NCBI GenBank assembly: GCA_017857815.1
Contig: JAFMCL010000005.1
Span: 31,995 to 95,994, forward strand
Reading direction: 5' to 3'
DNA from: Flavobacteriaceae bacterium
GTDB lineage: Bacteria; Bacteroidota; Bacteroidia; Flavobacteriales; Flavobacteriaceae
Length of the DNA: 64,000 nucleotides
Shown: positions 36,168-46,462 of the stretch, piece after piece
How positions within the stretch are numbered: the stretch's first letter is position 1
Layout of the letters: each line of letters opens with the position of its first letter
The notes under the pieces: model-generated
Told to the model about the DNA's origin: nothing
Databases searched by the model: none
What the model saw: only the letters and a program-made list of their open reading frames with translations
Translations under genes and position numbers: made by a program

Positions 36168-38540
36168 TTAACTCTTTTGTGTTGTTTCGTCGAGATTATA
36201 GATCAACAAGGTCAAAGACGTATAAGCTCTCTGTTTAACTTCCGCTCTCGATTTTATCTTAAACTGCTCCATTTCATTCTTTTGAACGTATTCATAAAAT
36301 TCGATCAATTCATCAACTTCAGTTTTATCTGGGGTTCTTCCGGTAATTCTCCTGTAAATATTTATAATGTTTTCTTTGTCTGATTTTAAAGCCCCTGAAA
36401 GAATCAAACTTGACAAAGCATTAGCTGCTTCATACACCTGAGGGTCATTAAGCAAAATAAGGGACTGTAGCGGTGTACTTGTTTTTTGTCTTTCGACAGC
36501 ACACAAGTCTCTGGAAGCAGCATCGAAAGTAATCATTCCTGGAGGCGGAACAGTTCTTTTCCAAAAAGTATATAGACTCCTTCTGTGTTGATTTCCGTCT
36601 TTTGAAACGACATAACGTTTAAGGGAATTCGAGGTACTTCCCCCCGTGAGTTCTTTCCATAATCCTGCAGGTTGATAGGGTCTTACACTAGGCCCTCCTA
36701 TTTTGTTAACAAACAGTTCACTGCTAACAAGAACGTTATCACGAACCATCTCTGCGGTTAGTTTTTGTCGAGGGAAAACAGATAGATAACTATTTTTAGG
36801 ATCTAAGGTTAACTGGCTTTTAGATGATTGACTCGACTGCCTGTAGGTGGAGGACATCACAATCTTTTTAATTAATTGTTTTACATCCCAATCTTCTTCC
36901 ATAAAAGTAACTGCTAGCCAATCCAATAGTTCTGGATGGGAGGGCAAAGTTCCTTGATTTCCAAAATCAGAAGAGGTCGCTACGATTCCTGACCCAAAAA
37001 ATTGTTGCCACAGGCGATTCACCGCCACTCTAGCCGTGAGGGGATTCTTTCTGTTAAAGAGCCATTCTGACAACCCCAACCTGTTTTTTTCAAGGCCAGC
37101 ATCAAATTCTAATACTACAGCGGGCATGCTCCCCGACGTTTCTATATCAGTTGGAGCATCATAAGACCCTCGATTCAGCAGATATGTTTTTCTTATGTCT
37201 TCTACCTCTTTCATCACCATGACTTCAACATTTTTTATACTGTCTGGTAAATTTAAAAATGGTAATTCACTCTTTAAAGCTTGATGATCAACGTTTATTT
37301 TTGGAGACGCGATTTCTGTATATCCAATGATACCCTTTTCATCTAGTTTATTAAAAAAGTTAAATAAATTGAAAAAATCTTTTTGTGTTATTTCATCGTA
37401 TTTATGATCATGACATCTTGCGCATTCCATCGTTAGTCCCAAAAAAGCTTTAGCGGCCGTTGCTGTTCTATCAGCGACATACTCCACCCGGTATTCTTCT
37501 TGTATAACTCCACCCTCTTGGGTGATCATGTGGTTTCGGTTGAATCCTGTGGCGAGTATTTGTTCTTTTGTGGCGTTAGGAATTAGATCTCCAGCCAATT
37601 GCCAGGTTACAAATTCGTCATAGGGTAAATTTTTATTAAAAGCATGAATTACCCAATCTCTCCATGGCCAGTTAAATCTTTCAGTATCGTCCTGATAACC
37701 ATTGGTATCTGCATACCTAGCTAAATCCATCCATACAGAGGCCATGCGTTCACCATAGGAAGAAGAACTCAAAAGATTGTCAACTACTTTTTCATAAGAA
37801 TCTTCACGCTCATCTTCTAAAAAAGCATCCATTTGTTCAATGGTTGGGGGAAGTCCGCTTAAATCAAAAAACAAACGTCTGAGTAACAATTCTTTATCGG
37901 CAATTTTAGAGGGTTTTAATTCTTTCTCTTCGAGTTTTGCAGCAATAAAATAATCAATTGGACTGCTGCACCAATCTTCAAAAGTAGTTTTCGGAGGATT
38001 TCGTTTTATTGGCGGGATATAGGCCCAGTGGGATTCCCATTTGGCTCCTTGCTCGATCCAACGTTCTAAAACTAGTTTTTCCCTAGCTGATAAAATCAAA
38101 TTAGATTCAGGAGGGGGCATCTTGTGAGAAGATTTGTCTGAATTAATTCTATCGATCAATTCACTTTTGGAGACAACGCCAGGAGTAATGATTTGCTTTT
38201 CCAAATTCTCTTTACTAATGCGATACCAGTGATCACTTAAATCTAATCTAAAGTCGCCTTCAATGGCTTTTGGATCTGGACCATGACATTTGTAACATTT
38301 GTCTGAAAGAATCGGTTTAACGTCAAAGTTGTAACTTATTATTTTAGGAATAGGTTCCACAAAAACTTCTTGATCGTTGTTGTCAACCCGGTTAAGTTTC
38401 GTAGTTGGCTGGTTAAAAAGGAAGTTTTTAAACAATAAAGCCAAAACAAAAGCACCTAAGAAATAGTATATAGGAGTGAGTTTTTTCAATTTAACAATAA
38501 TATATTCAATAAATATACAAAAAACTGTGTGCTGGCACAA
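36168..38540 (-). CDS. Planctomycetes-type cytochrome c with DUF1549 and DUF1553
   Basis: First gene of the operon. In 790 residues: a hydrophobic anchor (about 22-40), PSCyt1 cytochrome domain with heme site CYKCH (Cys82, Cys85, His86) and MPPPESN (about 141-147), DUF1549 (about 195-400; SYGERMASVWMDLARYADTNG) with a second CxxCH (CARCH, residues 373-377), and DUF1553 (about 500-760; NPLTARVAVNRLWQQFFG, SDFGNQGTLPSHPELLDWLA, RDLCAVERQKTSTPLQSL). The ATG at 38540 adds an odd hydrophobic leader; a TTG at 38489 giving KKLTPIYYFLGAFVLALLF is a plausible alternative start. Needs the cytochrome c maturation system; no such genes are in the window. Function of the family is not established. Confidence 0.88.
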   Translation of the reverse strand: MCQHTVFCIFIEYIIVKLKKLTPIYYFLGAFVLALLFKNFLFNQPTTKLNRVDNNDQEVFVEPIPKIISYNFDVKPILSDKCYKCHGPDPKAIEGDFRLDLSDHWYRISKENLEKQIITPGVVSKSELIDRINSDKSSHKMPPPESNLILSAREKLVLERWIEQGAKWESHWAYIPPIKRNPPKTTFEDWCSSPIDYFIAAKLEEKELKPSKIADKELLLRRLFFDLSGLPPTIEQMDAFLEDEREDSYEKVVDNLLSSSSYGERMASVWMDLARYADTNGYQDDTERFNWPWRDWVIHAFNKNLPYDEFVTWQLAGDLIPNATKEQILATGFNRNHMITQEGGVIQEEYRVEYVADRTATAAKAFLGLTMECARCHDHKYDEITQKDFFNLFNFFNKLDEKGIIGYTEIASPKINVDHQALKSELPFLNLPDSIKNVEVMVMKEVEDIRKTYLLNRGSYDAPTDIETSGSMPAVVLEFDAGLEKNRLGLSEWLFNRKNPLTARVAVNRLWQQFFGSGIVATSSDFGNQGTLPSHPELLDWLAVTFMEEDWDVKQLIKKIVMSSTYRQSSQSSKSQLTLDPKNSYLSVFPRQKLTAEMVRDNVLVSSELFVNKIGGPSVRPYQPAGLWKELTGGSTSNSLKRYVVSKDGNQHRRSLYTFWKRTVPPPGMITFDAASRDLCAVERQKTSTPLQSLILLNDPQVYEAANALSSLILSGALKSDKENIINIYRRITGRTPDKTEVDELIEFYEYVQKNEMEQFKIKSRAEVKQRAYTSLTLLIYNLDETTQKS

Positions 38541-38579
38541 ACAAAATAAGAATAATCAAAAGACAAAAGAATACTAGAT

Positions 38580-39863
38580 TTACATAGTGAATAGCGCCCT
38601 GCCCTTCATCAACTCATGGACAGCGGTTCCAACTTCATTTAAAGTTTGGGCGTCTTCATGATTAGAGATCACACGGTCAATTAAAGCGACGATGATTTCC
38701 ATATCAGACTCCTTCAACCCTCTTGTGGTAATGGCAGCTGTTCCTACTCGAATTCCAGAGGTAACAAAAGGCGACCTTTGGTCAAAAGGAACCATATTCT
38801 TATTTGCTGTTATTTCAGCTTTAACTAAAGCCTGCTCAGCAGCTTTTCCAGTAATGTTCTTATTCCCAAGATCAATCAACATCATGTGGTTGTCTGTTCC
38901 GCCAGAAATTAAATGGTAATCTCTCTTTACAAAAGCTTTCGCCATTGCATCAGCATTTTTCTTTACTTGGTGCATATAATTTTTAAACGAAGGCTCAAGT
39001 GCTTCCCCGAAGGCAATTGCTTTTGCAGCAATAACGTGCTCTAAAGGTCCTCCCTGATTTCCTGGAAAAACCGCCATATCTATAATGTGAGACATCTTCC
39101 TAGGGGTTCCGTCTTTTAAAGTAACACCGAACGGGTTGTCAAAATCTTCTCCCATCATAATCAGACCACCTCTGGGACCTCTTAATGTTTTGTGCGTAGT
39201 AGTGGTCACCACGTGACAGTGGGGCATTGGATCGTTTAAAATGCCCGTAGCTATCAAGCCAGAAGGATGAGAAATATCTGCCAACAAAAATGCACCTACT
39301 TCATCAGCTATTGCTCTGAATTTTTCAAAATCGATATCGCGAGAGTAGGCAGAAGCTCCTGCAATAATCATGTGAGGCTTTACTTCTTTTGCAATCTCTA
39401 GTATATTGTCATAATCCAAAAGCCCTGTAGCCTCCTGAACACCATAAAAATGTGCTTTATATAAACGACCTGAAAAATTAACTGGTGATCCATGGGTCAA
39501 ATGTCCTCCGTGAGACAAATCAAAACCTAATATTTTATCTCCTGGTTTAATAAAAGCGTGAAAAACAGCAGTATTGGCTTGTGAACCAGAATGTGGTTGA
39601 ACGTTGGCATAAGCCGCTCCAAATAATGCTTTGGCACGATCTATAGCGATTTGCTCTATTTGATCTACAACTTCACAGCCCCCATAATAGCGTTTCCCTG
39701 GGTATCCCTCAGCATACTTATTGGTTAAAACTGAACCCGTAGCCTCCATAACGGCAGGACTGGTAAAGTTTTCTGATGCAATTAATTCAACTCCATGCAG
39801 TTGTCTTTCTTCCTCTTTGTTAATCAGATCAAAAATAGTTGTATCGCGTTGTGTCATTTTCAT
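38580..39863 (-). CDS. glyA: Serine hydroxymethyltransferase
   Basis: PLP enzyme interconverting serine and glycine with tetrahydrofolate, the main source of one-carbon units. The 427-residue protein shows [11 protein letters not shown] (about 23), [25 protein letters not shown] (about 91), the PLP lysine in [14 protein letters not shown] (about 218-231) and [20 protein letters not shown] at 39863 is taken as the start; the longer reading from a TTG at 39878 would begin inside the minus-7 box, and a further ATG at 39857 is also possible. Divergent from clpB. Confidence 0.97.
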   Translation of the reverse strand: MKMTQRDTTIFDLINKEEERQLHGVELIASENFTSPAVMEATGSVLTNKYAEGYPGKRYYGGCEVVDQIEQIAIDRAKALFGAAYANVQPHSGSQANTAVFHAFIKPGDKILGFDLSHGGHLTHGSPVNFSGRLYKAHFYGVQEATGLLDYDNILEIAKEVKPHMIIAGASAYSRDIDFEKFRAIADEVGAFLLADISHPSGLIATGILNDPMPHCHVVTTTTHKTLRGPRGGLIMMGEDFDNPFGVTLKDGTPRKMSHIIDMAVFPGNQGGPLEHVIAAKAIAFGEALEPSFKNYMHQVKKNADAMAKAFVKRDYHLISGGTDNHMMLIDLGNKNITGKAAEQALVKAEITANKNMVPFDQRSPFVTSGIRVGTAAITTRGLKESDMEIIVALIDRVISNHEDAQTLNEVGTAVHELMKGRALFTM

Positions 39864-39875
39864 AATATTATTATA

Positions 39876-39883
39876 CAAAAATA
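39876..39883 (-). promoter_or_regulatory. Minus-7 box of glyA
   Basis: TATTTTTG on the minus strand, 12 nt before the ATG at 39863. The 251-nt gap to clpB (39864-40114) contains this box and the clpB start region; I see no riboswitch or small RNA there. Confidence 0.6.
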
Positions 39884-40114
39884 CAGATTAAATAAGATTG
39901 AAATTTAATTTTTTGGGTAGAATAATAAATATTTTAAACATTTAGTTAACAGTCAAGTAATGGCAGGGTTTTATTTGTTTATTATCAATTACCAATGACT
40001 TAATAATGTTTAAAAAGACAGACATGATGTCACAATATAAATAGAGAAACAAGACAAACAGTCATTTGAAAATCAATGGAACAGAAATTGGTGTTAAAAA
40101 TATAAAATTGCCCA

Positions 40115-42715
40115 ATGAACCTAAATAATTTTACAATAAAATCACAAGAGGTTGTCCAGTATGCCCAACAGTTGGCGCAAGAAATGGGACACCAACAGAT
40201 AGAAAACGATCATCTTTTTAAGGCCATGATCGAAGTGGATGATAATGTTTTACCCTTCGCTTTTAAAAAATTACAGGTCAATCTTTCACTCATTGAACAG
40301 CTCGTCACAAGTGCACTTAAAAACTTGCCTAAAGTTTCTGGAGGTAACCTTGTATTATCTCAAAAAGCTTCACAAACATTAATCAAAGCCACAACGATCT
40401 CAAAAGAGCATAAGGATGATTTTGTCGCTACACAGCACCTATTGATTGCCCTTTTTGAATCAGAAGGTAATGTCGGGAAAATATTAAAGGATCAAGGAAT
40501 TACTAAAACTGCATTGATAAAAACTTTAAAACAGTTGCAAAAAGGGGAGAAAATCACTTCATCTTCTGCTGAAAACAGTTATAATTCTCTGGAAAAATTT
40601 GCCAAAAATCTAAATCAAATGGCAATAAACGGGAAATTAGATCCAGTGATTGGTCGGGATGAAGAAATTCGCCGATTGTTACAAATTATCTCCAGACGAA
40701 CAAAAAATAATCCTATTTTAGTAGGAGAGCCCGGTACGGGAAAAACTGCAATAGCAGAGGGTTTGGCTCATCGAATTATCGACGGTGATGTTCCAGAAAA
40801 CTTAAAGAACAAACAAATATTCGCATTAGATTTGGGCGCATTAATTGCAGGTGCTAAGTATAAAGGTGAATTTGAAGAAAGACTAAAGTCTGTAATCAAG
40901 GAAGTGGTAAATGGCGATGGAGAAATTCTTTTATTTATAGACGAAATACATACTTTGGTTGGTGCAGGAGGCGGTGAAGGCGCAATGGATGCTGCCAATA
41001 TTCTCAAGCCTGCACTGGCAAGAGGAGAGTTGCGTGCGATCGGGGCGACCACCCTAGATGAATATCAAAGATATTTTGAAAAAGATAAAGCCTTAGAACG
41101 TAGATTTCAAAAGGTTATGGTAGAAGAACCCGATACGGAGAGTGCTATTTCGATTTTGAGAGGTATCAAGGAAAAATATGAAACCCATCATAAAGTTCGA
41201 ATTAAGGATGAGGCTGTTATAGGAGCAGTAATGCTTTCGGACCGCTATATATCCAATCGGTTTCTCCCCGATAAAGCGATTGATTTAATGGATGAGTCTG
41301 CTTCAAAGCTTAGGATGGAGATGAACTCCAAACCAGAAGAATTAGACACATTCGATCGTAAAATAAGACAGATTGAAATTGAAACCGTTGCGATAAAACG
41401 CGAGAAGGACAATGAAAAAATCAAAAAACTGAACGAAGAACTGGGGAATCTCAAAGAGAAACGCAATGCAATTTTTGCACAATGGAGTCAGGAAAAAGAT
41501 TTGGTTGACCAAATACAGCAGCGCAAGCAAGAAGTTGAAAGTTTAAAACAACAAGCAGATCGTGCCGAGCGTGATGGTGACTATGCAGCTGTTGCGGAAA
41601 TTCGTTATGGAAAAATTAAAACTTCTCAAGAAGCTTTAGAAAAACTGCATCAAGAACTCTTAAAATTTCAAGGAGAAGACTCTCTTATAAAAGAAGAGGT
41701 TACTTACGAAGACATTGCTGAAGTGGTCGCAAAATGGACCGGAATTCCGGTGAGTAAAATGCTACAATCTGACAAAGAAAAACTATTAAATTTAGAAGGT
41801 GAAATTCACAAAAGGATGATTGGTCAAGACACTGCTGTTGAAGCTGTAGCGGATGCCATCCGAAGAAGTCGTGCAGGGCTTCAAGATCAAAATCGCCCCA
41901 TTGGAAGCTTTCTATTTCTGGGTTCTACTGGTGTTGGAAAAACGGAGCTTGCAAAGGCACTCGCGGAGGTGCTTTTTGACGACGAAAACAGTATTACACG
42001 TATTGACATGAGTGAATATCAGGAGAGCCATTCTGTAAGCCGATTGGTAGGAGCCCCTCCAGGTTATGTCGGATATGATGAAGGAGGGCAATTGACCGAA
42101 GCTGTGAGAAGGAAGCCCTACTCTGTTATATTACTCGATGAAATAGAAAAGGCGCATCCAGATACTTTTAATGTTTTACTTCAAGTTTTAGACGAAGGAA
42201 GATTGACAGACAACAAAGGACGTACAGCAGATTTTAAAAATTCAGTCGTGATCATGACCAGTAATTTAGGGGGTCCCGAAATTAAAGAAGCTTTCAAGCT
42301 ACACAGCCATTTTGAAACTGCAGAAGCTGCAGCTAAAATAACCGTTATGGAACAACTCAAAGCTAAAGTAAAACCAGAATTTTTAAACAGAATTGATGAT
42401 ATCATTTTATTTTCACCTTTAACTGCAATTGAAATAAAAAAAATTGTCGGTCTACAATTTGAAATAATTGCAAAACGACTCTCTAATCAAAACATTTCTC
42501 TATCCGCAACAGACGAAGCTCTTGAAGCACTTGCTGTCATGGGTTTTGACCCAGAATATGGTGGACGACCTGTGAAAAGAGTGATGCAAAAGCAGGTACT
42601 CAATTTGTTAAGCAAAGAATTATTAGCAGGAAATATCTCCTCAGACAAAGCAATTATTGTCGATTATTTTGATAATAAGATTGTATATCGAAACCAAGAG
42701 CTCGAAAGTAAATAA
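40115..42715 (+). CDS. clpB: ATP-dependent disaggregase ClpB
   Basis: Hexameric Hsp100 that works with DnaK to dissolve protein aggregates. The 866-residue protein has the N domain (residues 1-145), AAA1 with Walker [10 protein letters not shown] (about 205) and LFIDEIHTL, the M-domain coiled coil (about 405-525; absent from ClpA, supporting ClpB), AAA2 with [15 protein letters not shown] (about 605) and [11 protein letters not shown], and the C-terminal [15 protein letters not shown]. Full length. TAAAATTG (40103-40110, one mismatch to TAnnTTTG) ends 4 nt before the ATG, predicting a leaderless mRNA. Confidence 0.97.
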   Translation: MNLNNFTIKSQEVVQYAQQLAQEMGHQQIENDHLFKAMIEVDDNVLPFAFKKLQVNLSLIEQLVTSALKNLPKVSGGNLVLSQKASQTLIKATTISKEHKDDFVATQHLLIALFESEGNVGKILKDQGITKTALIKTLKQLQKGEKITSSSAENSYNSLEKFAKNLNQMAINGKLDPVIGRDEEIRRLLQIISRRTKNNPILVGEPGTGKTAIAEGLAHRIIDGDVPENLKNKQIFALDLGALIAGAKYKGEFEERLKSVIKEVVNGDGEILLFIDEIHTLVGAGGGEGAMDAANILKPALARGELRAIGATTLDEYQRYFEKDKALERRFQKVMVEEPDTESAISILRGIKEKYETHHKVRIKDEAVIGAVMLSDRYISNRFLPDKAIDLMDESASKLRMEMNSKPEELDTFDRKIRQIEIETVAIKREKDNEKIKKLNEELGNLKEKRNAIFAQWSQEKDLVDQIQQRKQEVESLKQQADRAERDGDYAAVAEIRYGKIKTSQEALEKLHQELLKFQGEDSLIKEEVTYEDIAEVVAKWTGIPVSKMLQSDKEKLLNLEGEIHKRMIGQDTAVEAVADAIRRSRAGLQDQNRPIGSFLFLGSTGVGKTELAKALAEVLFDDENSITRIDMSEYQESHSVSRLVGAPPGYVGYDEGGQLTEAVRRKPYSVILLDEIEKAHPDTFNVLLQVLDEGRLTDNKGRTADFKNSVVIMTSNLGGPEIKEAFKLHSHFETAEAAAKITVMEQLKAKVKPEFLNRIDDIILFSPLTAIEIKKIVGLQFEIIAKRLSNQNISLSATDEALEALAVMGFDPEYGGRPVKRVMQKQVLNLLSKELLAGNISSDKAIIVDYFDNKIVYRNQELESK

Positions 42716-42720
42716 GTTCT

Positions 42721-42728
42721 TAACTTTG
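42721..42728 (+). promoter_or_regulatory. Minus-7 box of smpB, predicting a leaderless mRNA
   Basis: TAACTTTG, full match, followed by CACT and then the GTG start at 42733: the same 4-nt spacing as between the box and the first base of the SRP RNA. Confidence 0.6.
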
Positions 42729-42732
42729 CACT

Positions 42733-43194
42733 GTGCAAAAAAAGATAAATATACAAAATAAGCGAGCTCGGTTTGAATACGATTTTCTCGATCAGTTTAC
42801 CGCAGGGATTGTATTGACTGGAACCGAGATCAAATCGATCCGTAACAGTCAAGCTTCAATTACTGAAAGCTTTTGCGAGTTTAATGAACGTAAGGAGCTT
42901 TTTATCGTCAACATGTATATTGAAGAGTATGGTTTTGCAACCCACTTCAATCACCGTCCTAGAGGCAGCAGAAAGCTTTTGTTAAACAAACGAGAATTGA
43001 CAAAACTTCACAAAGAAGTCAAGAACTCTGGTCTCACTATTGTTCCGCTCAAACTTTTCTTAAACGATAATGGGTTTGCTAAAATGCGAATTGCTTTGGT
43101 TAAAGGAAAAAAAATATATGATAAGCGCGAAACCATGAAAGACCGAGACAACAAAAGAGATTTGGACCGTATCAAAAAGTCTTTTAACCAATAA
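42733..43194 (+). CDS. smpB: SsrA-binding protein SmpB
   Basis: Partner of tmRNA in trans-translation; places it in the ribosomal A site. In 153 residues: NKRARFEYDF, FTAGIVLTGTEIKSIRNSQ (about 20-38), ESFCEFNERKELFIVNMYI, the KLHKEVKNSGLTIVPLKLF core (about 95-113) and the basic C-terminal tail ERETMKDRDNKRDLDRIKK-type helix. The start is GTG at 42733 (MQKKINIQNKRARF), which matches the family's N-terminus; no ATG lies near. 17 nt after clpB but with its own box. Confidence 0.95.
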   Translation: MQKKINIQNKRARFEYDFLDQFTAGIVLTGTEIKSIRNSQASITESFCEFNERKELFIVNMYIEEYGFATHFNHRPRGSRKLLLNKRELTKLHKEVKNSGLTIVPLKLFLNDNGFAKMRIALVKGKKIYDKRETMKDRDNKRDLDRIKKSFNQ

Positions 43195-43201
43195 AAGCTA
43201 C

Positions 43202-43843
43202 TTAATTTTTATTTTCTAACAAGGGTACAAAACGAAAACTCCCAAAGGTTTGCTTATCAAATTCTTTTTCGCTTTTTCGAATAAACCGCGTCATGATTTG
43301 TTCTTTTTTTCCAACAGGAATAACAAGCCGACCGCCAATGGACAACTGTTCTAAAAGTGGCTTAGGCACTATTGGAGCGCCAGCGGTTACAATGATTCCA
43401 TCGTAGGGCGCAGCAGCTGGGTAACCCTTATAGCCATCTCCAAAAATCACTTTTTTAGGCCTTAATTTTAATTTATTAAACAATAATGAAGTTTTTTTGA
43501 ATAATTCATGCTGGCGCTCTAGAGTATAGACTGTAATGTCATACTGTAGTAGAACTGCCGTTTGATAACCCGATCCTGTACCAATTTCTAAGACTTTATC
43601 ACCCGGATTTAATGTTAATAATTCTGTTTGAAAAGCAACCGTGTAAGGCTGTGAAATGGTTTGTTCAGCTGCAATGGGGTAAGCCTTATCTATATAAGCA
43701 AAAGCCTCCAGCCCAGTTTCCATAAACCAATGTCTCGGGAGGGTCTCAATCGCGTTTAGAACACTTTGATCCTTAATTCCTGCGACTTTTAGCTGGCCAA
43801 TCAATTGGCGTCTTTGGCCTTGATGCTTTGTTGTGTCAATCAT
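43202..43843 (-). CDS. pcm: Protein-L-isoaspartate O-methyltransferase
   Basis: SAM-dependent repair enzyme that methylates isoaspartyl residues in aged proteins. In 213 residues: the substrate/regulatory N-terminal part ALETLPRHWFMETG-like (NAIETLPRHWFM), IAAEQTISQPYTVAFQTELL (about 56-75), SAM motif VLEIGTGSGYQTAVLL (about 83-98), IIVTAGAPIVPKPLLEQL and GGRLVIPVG. ATG at 43843 is chosen; the GTG at 43849 is the last base of the minus-7 box. Converges on smpB with a 7-nt gap. Confidence 0.94.
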   Translation of the reverse strand: MIDTTKHQGQRRQLIGQLKVAGIKDQSVLNAIETLPRHWFMETGLEAFAYIDKAYPIAAEQTISQPYTVAFQTELLTLNPGDKVLEIGTGSGYQTAVLLQYDITVYTLERQHELFKKTSLLFNKLKLRPKKVIFGDGYKGYPAAAPYDGIIVTAGAPIVPKPLLEQLSIGGRLVIPVGKKEQIMTRFIRKSEKEFDKQTFGSFRFVPLLENKN

Positions 43844-43848
43844 TATCA

Positions 43849-43856
43849 CAAATGTA
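43849..43856 (-). promoter_or_regulatory. Minus-7 box of pcm, predicting a near-leaderless mRNA
   Basis: TACATTTG on the minus strand, full match, followed by TGATA and the ATG at 43843 (5-nt spacing). Confidence 0.6.
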
Positions 43857-43907
43857 AAAGAGTTCCAAAAATAAATCAGAAAAAGATGGTATTTTTATAA
43901 AAAAAAG

Positions 43908-44873
43908 ATGATTAAAGCAGGAGTATTAGGTGCAGGACACTTAGGTAAAATTCATTTACGCCTTTTAAATGAATCTAATCGTTTTGAATTGATTGGATTT
44001 TATGATCCGGATAAAAAAAATGCTCAAATTGTATCCAAAGAAAAGGGATATAAATATTTTGACACACCAGAAGCTTTGGTAAAGGCTGTTGACATGGTTG
44101 ATATTGTGACTCCTACCCTTTCCCACCATGAAATGGCGATGTTGTCATTGAAACATGGAAAACAAGTTTTTATTGAAAAACCCATTGCCAACAGTGTTGA
44201 AGAGGCAAATAAAATTACGGATTTTGCTAAGGCAAATAATCTGCTAGGACAAGTAGGTCATGTGGAGCGCTTTAACCCTGCTTTTAAAGCTGCCATCTCA
44301 TCGATTACTAAACCCATGTTTATTGAGTCGCACCGACTGTCTGAATTCAATCCCAGAGGAACTGATGTTCCTGTTGTTTTGGACTTAATGATTCATGACA
44401 TTGACATTGTTTTAAGTTTGGTTAAATCCCCTATTAAATCAGTTTCTGCTTCTGGAGTTTCTGTCATCAGTGCTACACCGGACATCGCCAATGCCCGAAT
44501 TGAATTTGAAAACGGCTGTGTTGCAAACCTTACAGCGAGTAGAATCTCTTTAAAAACAATGCGTAAAACAAGGTTTTTTCAAAAAGACGCCTATATCTCT
44601 GTCGACTTTTTAGAAAAGAATGTTGAAATCGTAAAGATGAAGGATGCTCCTAAGGAGCATCCTGATTTTGCAATGATTCTTCAAAATGCTGAGGGCAAAA
44701 AGAAGCAAATTTATTTTGAAAACCCTAAAATTGAAACCTCCAATGCCATTCTTGAAGAATTAGAATCTTTTGCAGATGCAATAGAAAATCAAACCACACC
44801 AATCGTTTCTTTAGAAAATGGCTCAATGGCACTGGAAGTAGCCAATATGATTATTGATTCCTACAGTTCATGA
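43908..44873 (+). CDS. Gfo/Idh/MocA-family oxidoreductase
   Basis: NAD(P)-dependent sugar-type dehydrogenase, 321 residues. The Rossmann loop GAGHLGKIHLRLL is at residues 8-20; the EKPIANSVEEANKI motif (catalytic-type Lys in EKP, about 96-109) and the alpha/beta C-terminal domain (VVLDLMIHDIDIVLSL, about 158-173; the His/Asp pair typical of the family) follow. Substrate unknown; relatives act on sugars, biliverdin-like or inositol compounds. A TATTTTTA box lies 10 nt before the ATG. Its stop overlaps the start of the next gene (ATGA), indicating coupling. Confidence 0.9.
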   Translation: MIKAGVLGAGHLGKIHLRLLNESNRFELIGFYDPDKKNAQIVSKEKGYKYFDTPEALVKAVDMVDIVTPTLSHHEMAMLSLKHGKQVFIEKPIANSVEEANKITDFAKANNLLGQVGHVERFNPAFKAAISSITKPMFIESHRLSEFNPRGTDVPVVLDLMIHDIDIVLSLVKSPIKSVSASGVSVISATPDIANARIEFENGCVANLTASRISLKTMRKTRFFQKDAYISVDFLEKNVEIVKMKDAPKEHPDFAMILQNAEGKKKQIYFENPKIETSNAILEELESFADAIENQTTPIVSLENGSMALEVANMIIDSYSS

Positions 44874-45754
44874 GGAACATCGTAGTCATCGGGGCTGGCA
44901 CTATGGGGAATGGAATTGCGCATGTCTTTGCTCAAAATGGTTTTGAAACAACCCTAAATGATCTTAATGAAATTCAGCTTCAAAAAGCGAAAGCTACGAT
45001 TCTGAAGAATTTGGATCGTCAGTTATTAAAAGGAAAGGTTTCTGAAGAATTAAAACTTAAAACGCTAGGTCGTTTACAATTTGTAACCCAAGCAAATCGA
45101 GCCATCAAACAGGCTGACTTAATTATCGAAGCGGCTACAGAAAATTTTGAGATAAAAAAGAAAATCTTTAATGACGTCATGCCAATAGCGCCTTCACATT
45201 GTGTTTTCGCAACAAATACTTCTTCAATCTCCATTGATAAGCTTGCGGTGGAAATTTCTCAACCTGAACGGCTTATTGGCATGCATTTCTTCAACCCTGT
45301 CCCTGTAATGCAACTCGTAGAAATTATTAAAGGAGAGAAAACAACTCCTGAAGTAACAAAGAAGACTGAAGAACTTACCCTTAAACTAAATAAAACAGGT
45401 GTGGTCGTAAATGATGCTCCTGGATTTATTTCAAACCGTATCTTGATGCCAATGGTCAATGAGGCCATCGAGGCATTGTCACAAGGGGTTGCTGGTGTAA
45501 AGGAGATTGACACAATCATGCAATTGGGTATGGCACATCCGATGGGACCTTTGAGATTAGCAGACTTGATTGGGCTTGACGTTTGCAAATCGATTTTAGA
45601 AATCATGCACTCAGGGCTTGAAAACGATAAATATGCCCCTACTCCCCTTTTAGTCAAGAGGGTAGACGAAGGAAAGCTAGGGATAAAATCTGGTATAGGT
45701 TTTTATAATTATACCATAGATCCTAAAAATCCAACTGTTGATTTTAAAGGTTAA
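44870..45754 (+). CDS. 3-Hydroxybutyryl-CoA / 3-hydroxyacyl-CoA dehydrogenase
   Basis: NAD-dependent oxidation of 3-hydroxyacyl-CoA to 3-oxoacyl-CoA (butyrate/beta-oxidation type). The 294-residue protein has the Rossmann loop GAGTMGNGIAHVFAQNGF (residues 7-24), IEAATENFEIKKKIF, the catalytic His in MHFFNPVPVMQLVEII (about 138-153), NDAPGFISNRIL and the C-terminal dimer domain MGPLRLADLIGLDV. It is the single-domain form, not fused to a hydratase. Overlaps the preceding oxidoreductase gene by 4 bases. Confidence 0.94.
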   Translation: MRNIVVIGAGTMGNGIAHVFAQNGFETTLNDLNEIQLQKAKATILKNLDRQLLKGKVSEELKLKTLGRLQFVTQANRAIKQADLIIEAATENFEIKKKIFNDVMPIAPSHCVFATNTSSISIDKLAVEISQPERLIGMHFFNPVPVMQLVEIIKGEKTTPEVTKKTEELTLKLNKTGVVVNDAPGFISNRILMPMVNEAIEALSQGVAGVKEIDTIMQLGMAHPMGPLRLADLIGLDVCKSILEIMHSGLENDKYAPTPLLVKRVDEGKLGIKSGIGFYNYTIDPKNPTVDFKG

Positions 45755-45797
45755 CAGTAGAAGGTCTTAGAATTCAAATTTTGTTTTTTCTTTTCAA

Positions 45798-45805
45798 TAC
45801 CTTTG
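45798..45805 (+). promoter_or_regulatory. Minus-7 box of the YggS gene, predicting a leaderless mRNA
   Basis: TACCTTTG, full match, followed by TCAA and the ATG at 45810 (4-nt spacing, as for the SRP RNA). Confidence 0.6.
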
Positions 45806-45809
45806 TCAA

Positions 45810-46460
45810 ATGAATATTGCGGATAGCATCAAAAAAATAAGAGCATCAATTCCAGAATCTGTCGAATTGGTAGCGGTTTCAAAAACCAAATCAAATGAAG
45901 AAATCATGCAGGCCTATGACGTAGGTCAACGTGTTTTTGGTGAAAATAAAGTTCAAGACATGACTGCCAAAAACGAGTCTTTGCCTAAAGACATTCGATG
46001 GCACATGATCGGACACGTCCAAACTAATAAAGTAAAGTATATGGCACCATATGTTGACTTAATCCATGGCGTGGATAGCTTTAAACTACTCAAAGAAGTC
46101 AACAAACAAGCCGCCAAAAACGAACGAATCATCAGCTGTCTTTTACAAATTCACATTGCAGAAGAAGCAACCAAGTTTGGTTTGTCTACTGACGAATGTA
46201 AAGACGTTGTTATTCAAGCACAAGCGCTTGAAAACATCACAATTAAGGGATTAATGGGGATGGCAACATATACCGACAATGTCTCCCAAATTGAAAGAGA
46301 ATTTAAAAGCTTAAAAGAACTTTTTGAGGATCTAAAATCTGACAATAAGGATTTTGATATTTTATCTATGGGCATGAGTGGAGATTATGAACTCGCAATA
46401 AAAGAAGGAAGTACTATGATTCGAGTTGGCAGTAAAATCTTTGGAGAAAGAAACCATTAA
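45810..46460 (+). CDS. YggS-family pyridoxal phosphate homeostasis protein
   Basis: PLP-binding protein that buffers vitamin B6; no enzymatic reaction is known. In 216 residues: VELVAVSKTKSNEEIMQAYD with the PLP lysine at about residue 26, the FGENKVQDMTAK element, WHMIGHVQTNKVKYMAP (about 68-84), KGLMGMATY and the C-terminal LSMGMSGDYELAIKEGSTMIRVGSKIFG phosphate cup. Complete. Followed after 2 nt by the exonuclease/GIY-YIG gene and then by the channel and miaA genes, all in the same direction. Confidence 0.94.
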   Translation: MNIADSIKKIRASIPESVELVAVSKTKSNEEIMQAYDVGQRVFGENKVQDMTAKNESLPKDIRWHMIGHVQTNKVKYMAPYVDLIHGVDSFKLLKEVNKQAAKNERIISCLLQIHIAEEATKFGLSTDECKDVVIQAQALENITIKGLMGMATYTDNVSQIEREFKSLKELFEDLKSDNKDFDILSMGMSGDYELAIKEGSTMIRVGSKIFGERNH

Positions 46461-46462
46461 GT

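Noticed and set aside
39864..39878. TTG start for glyA at 39878
   Set aside because: It falls in the minus-7 box TATTTTTG, upstream of the likely transcription start; ATG at 39863 follows.
39864..40114. Riboswitch or small RNA between glyA and clpB
   Set aside because: The gap is AT-rich with no convincing stem pattern; the divergent promoters account for it.
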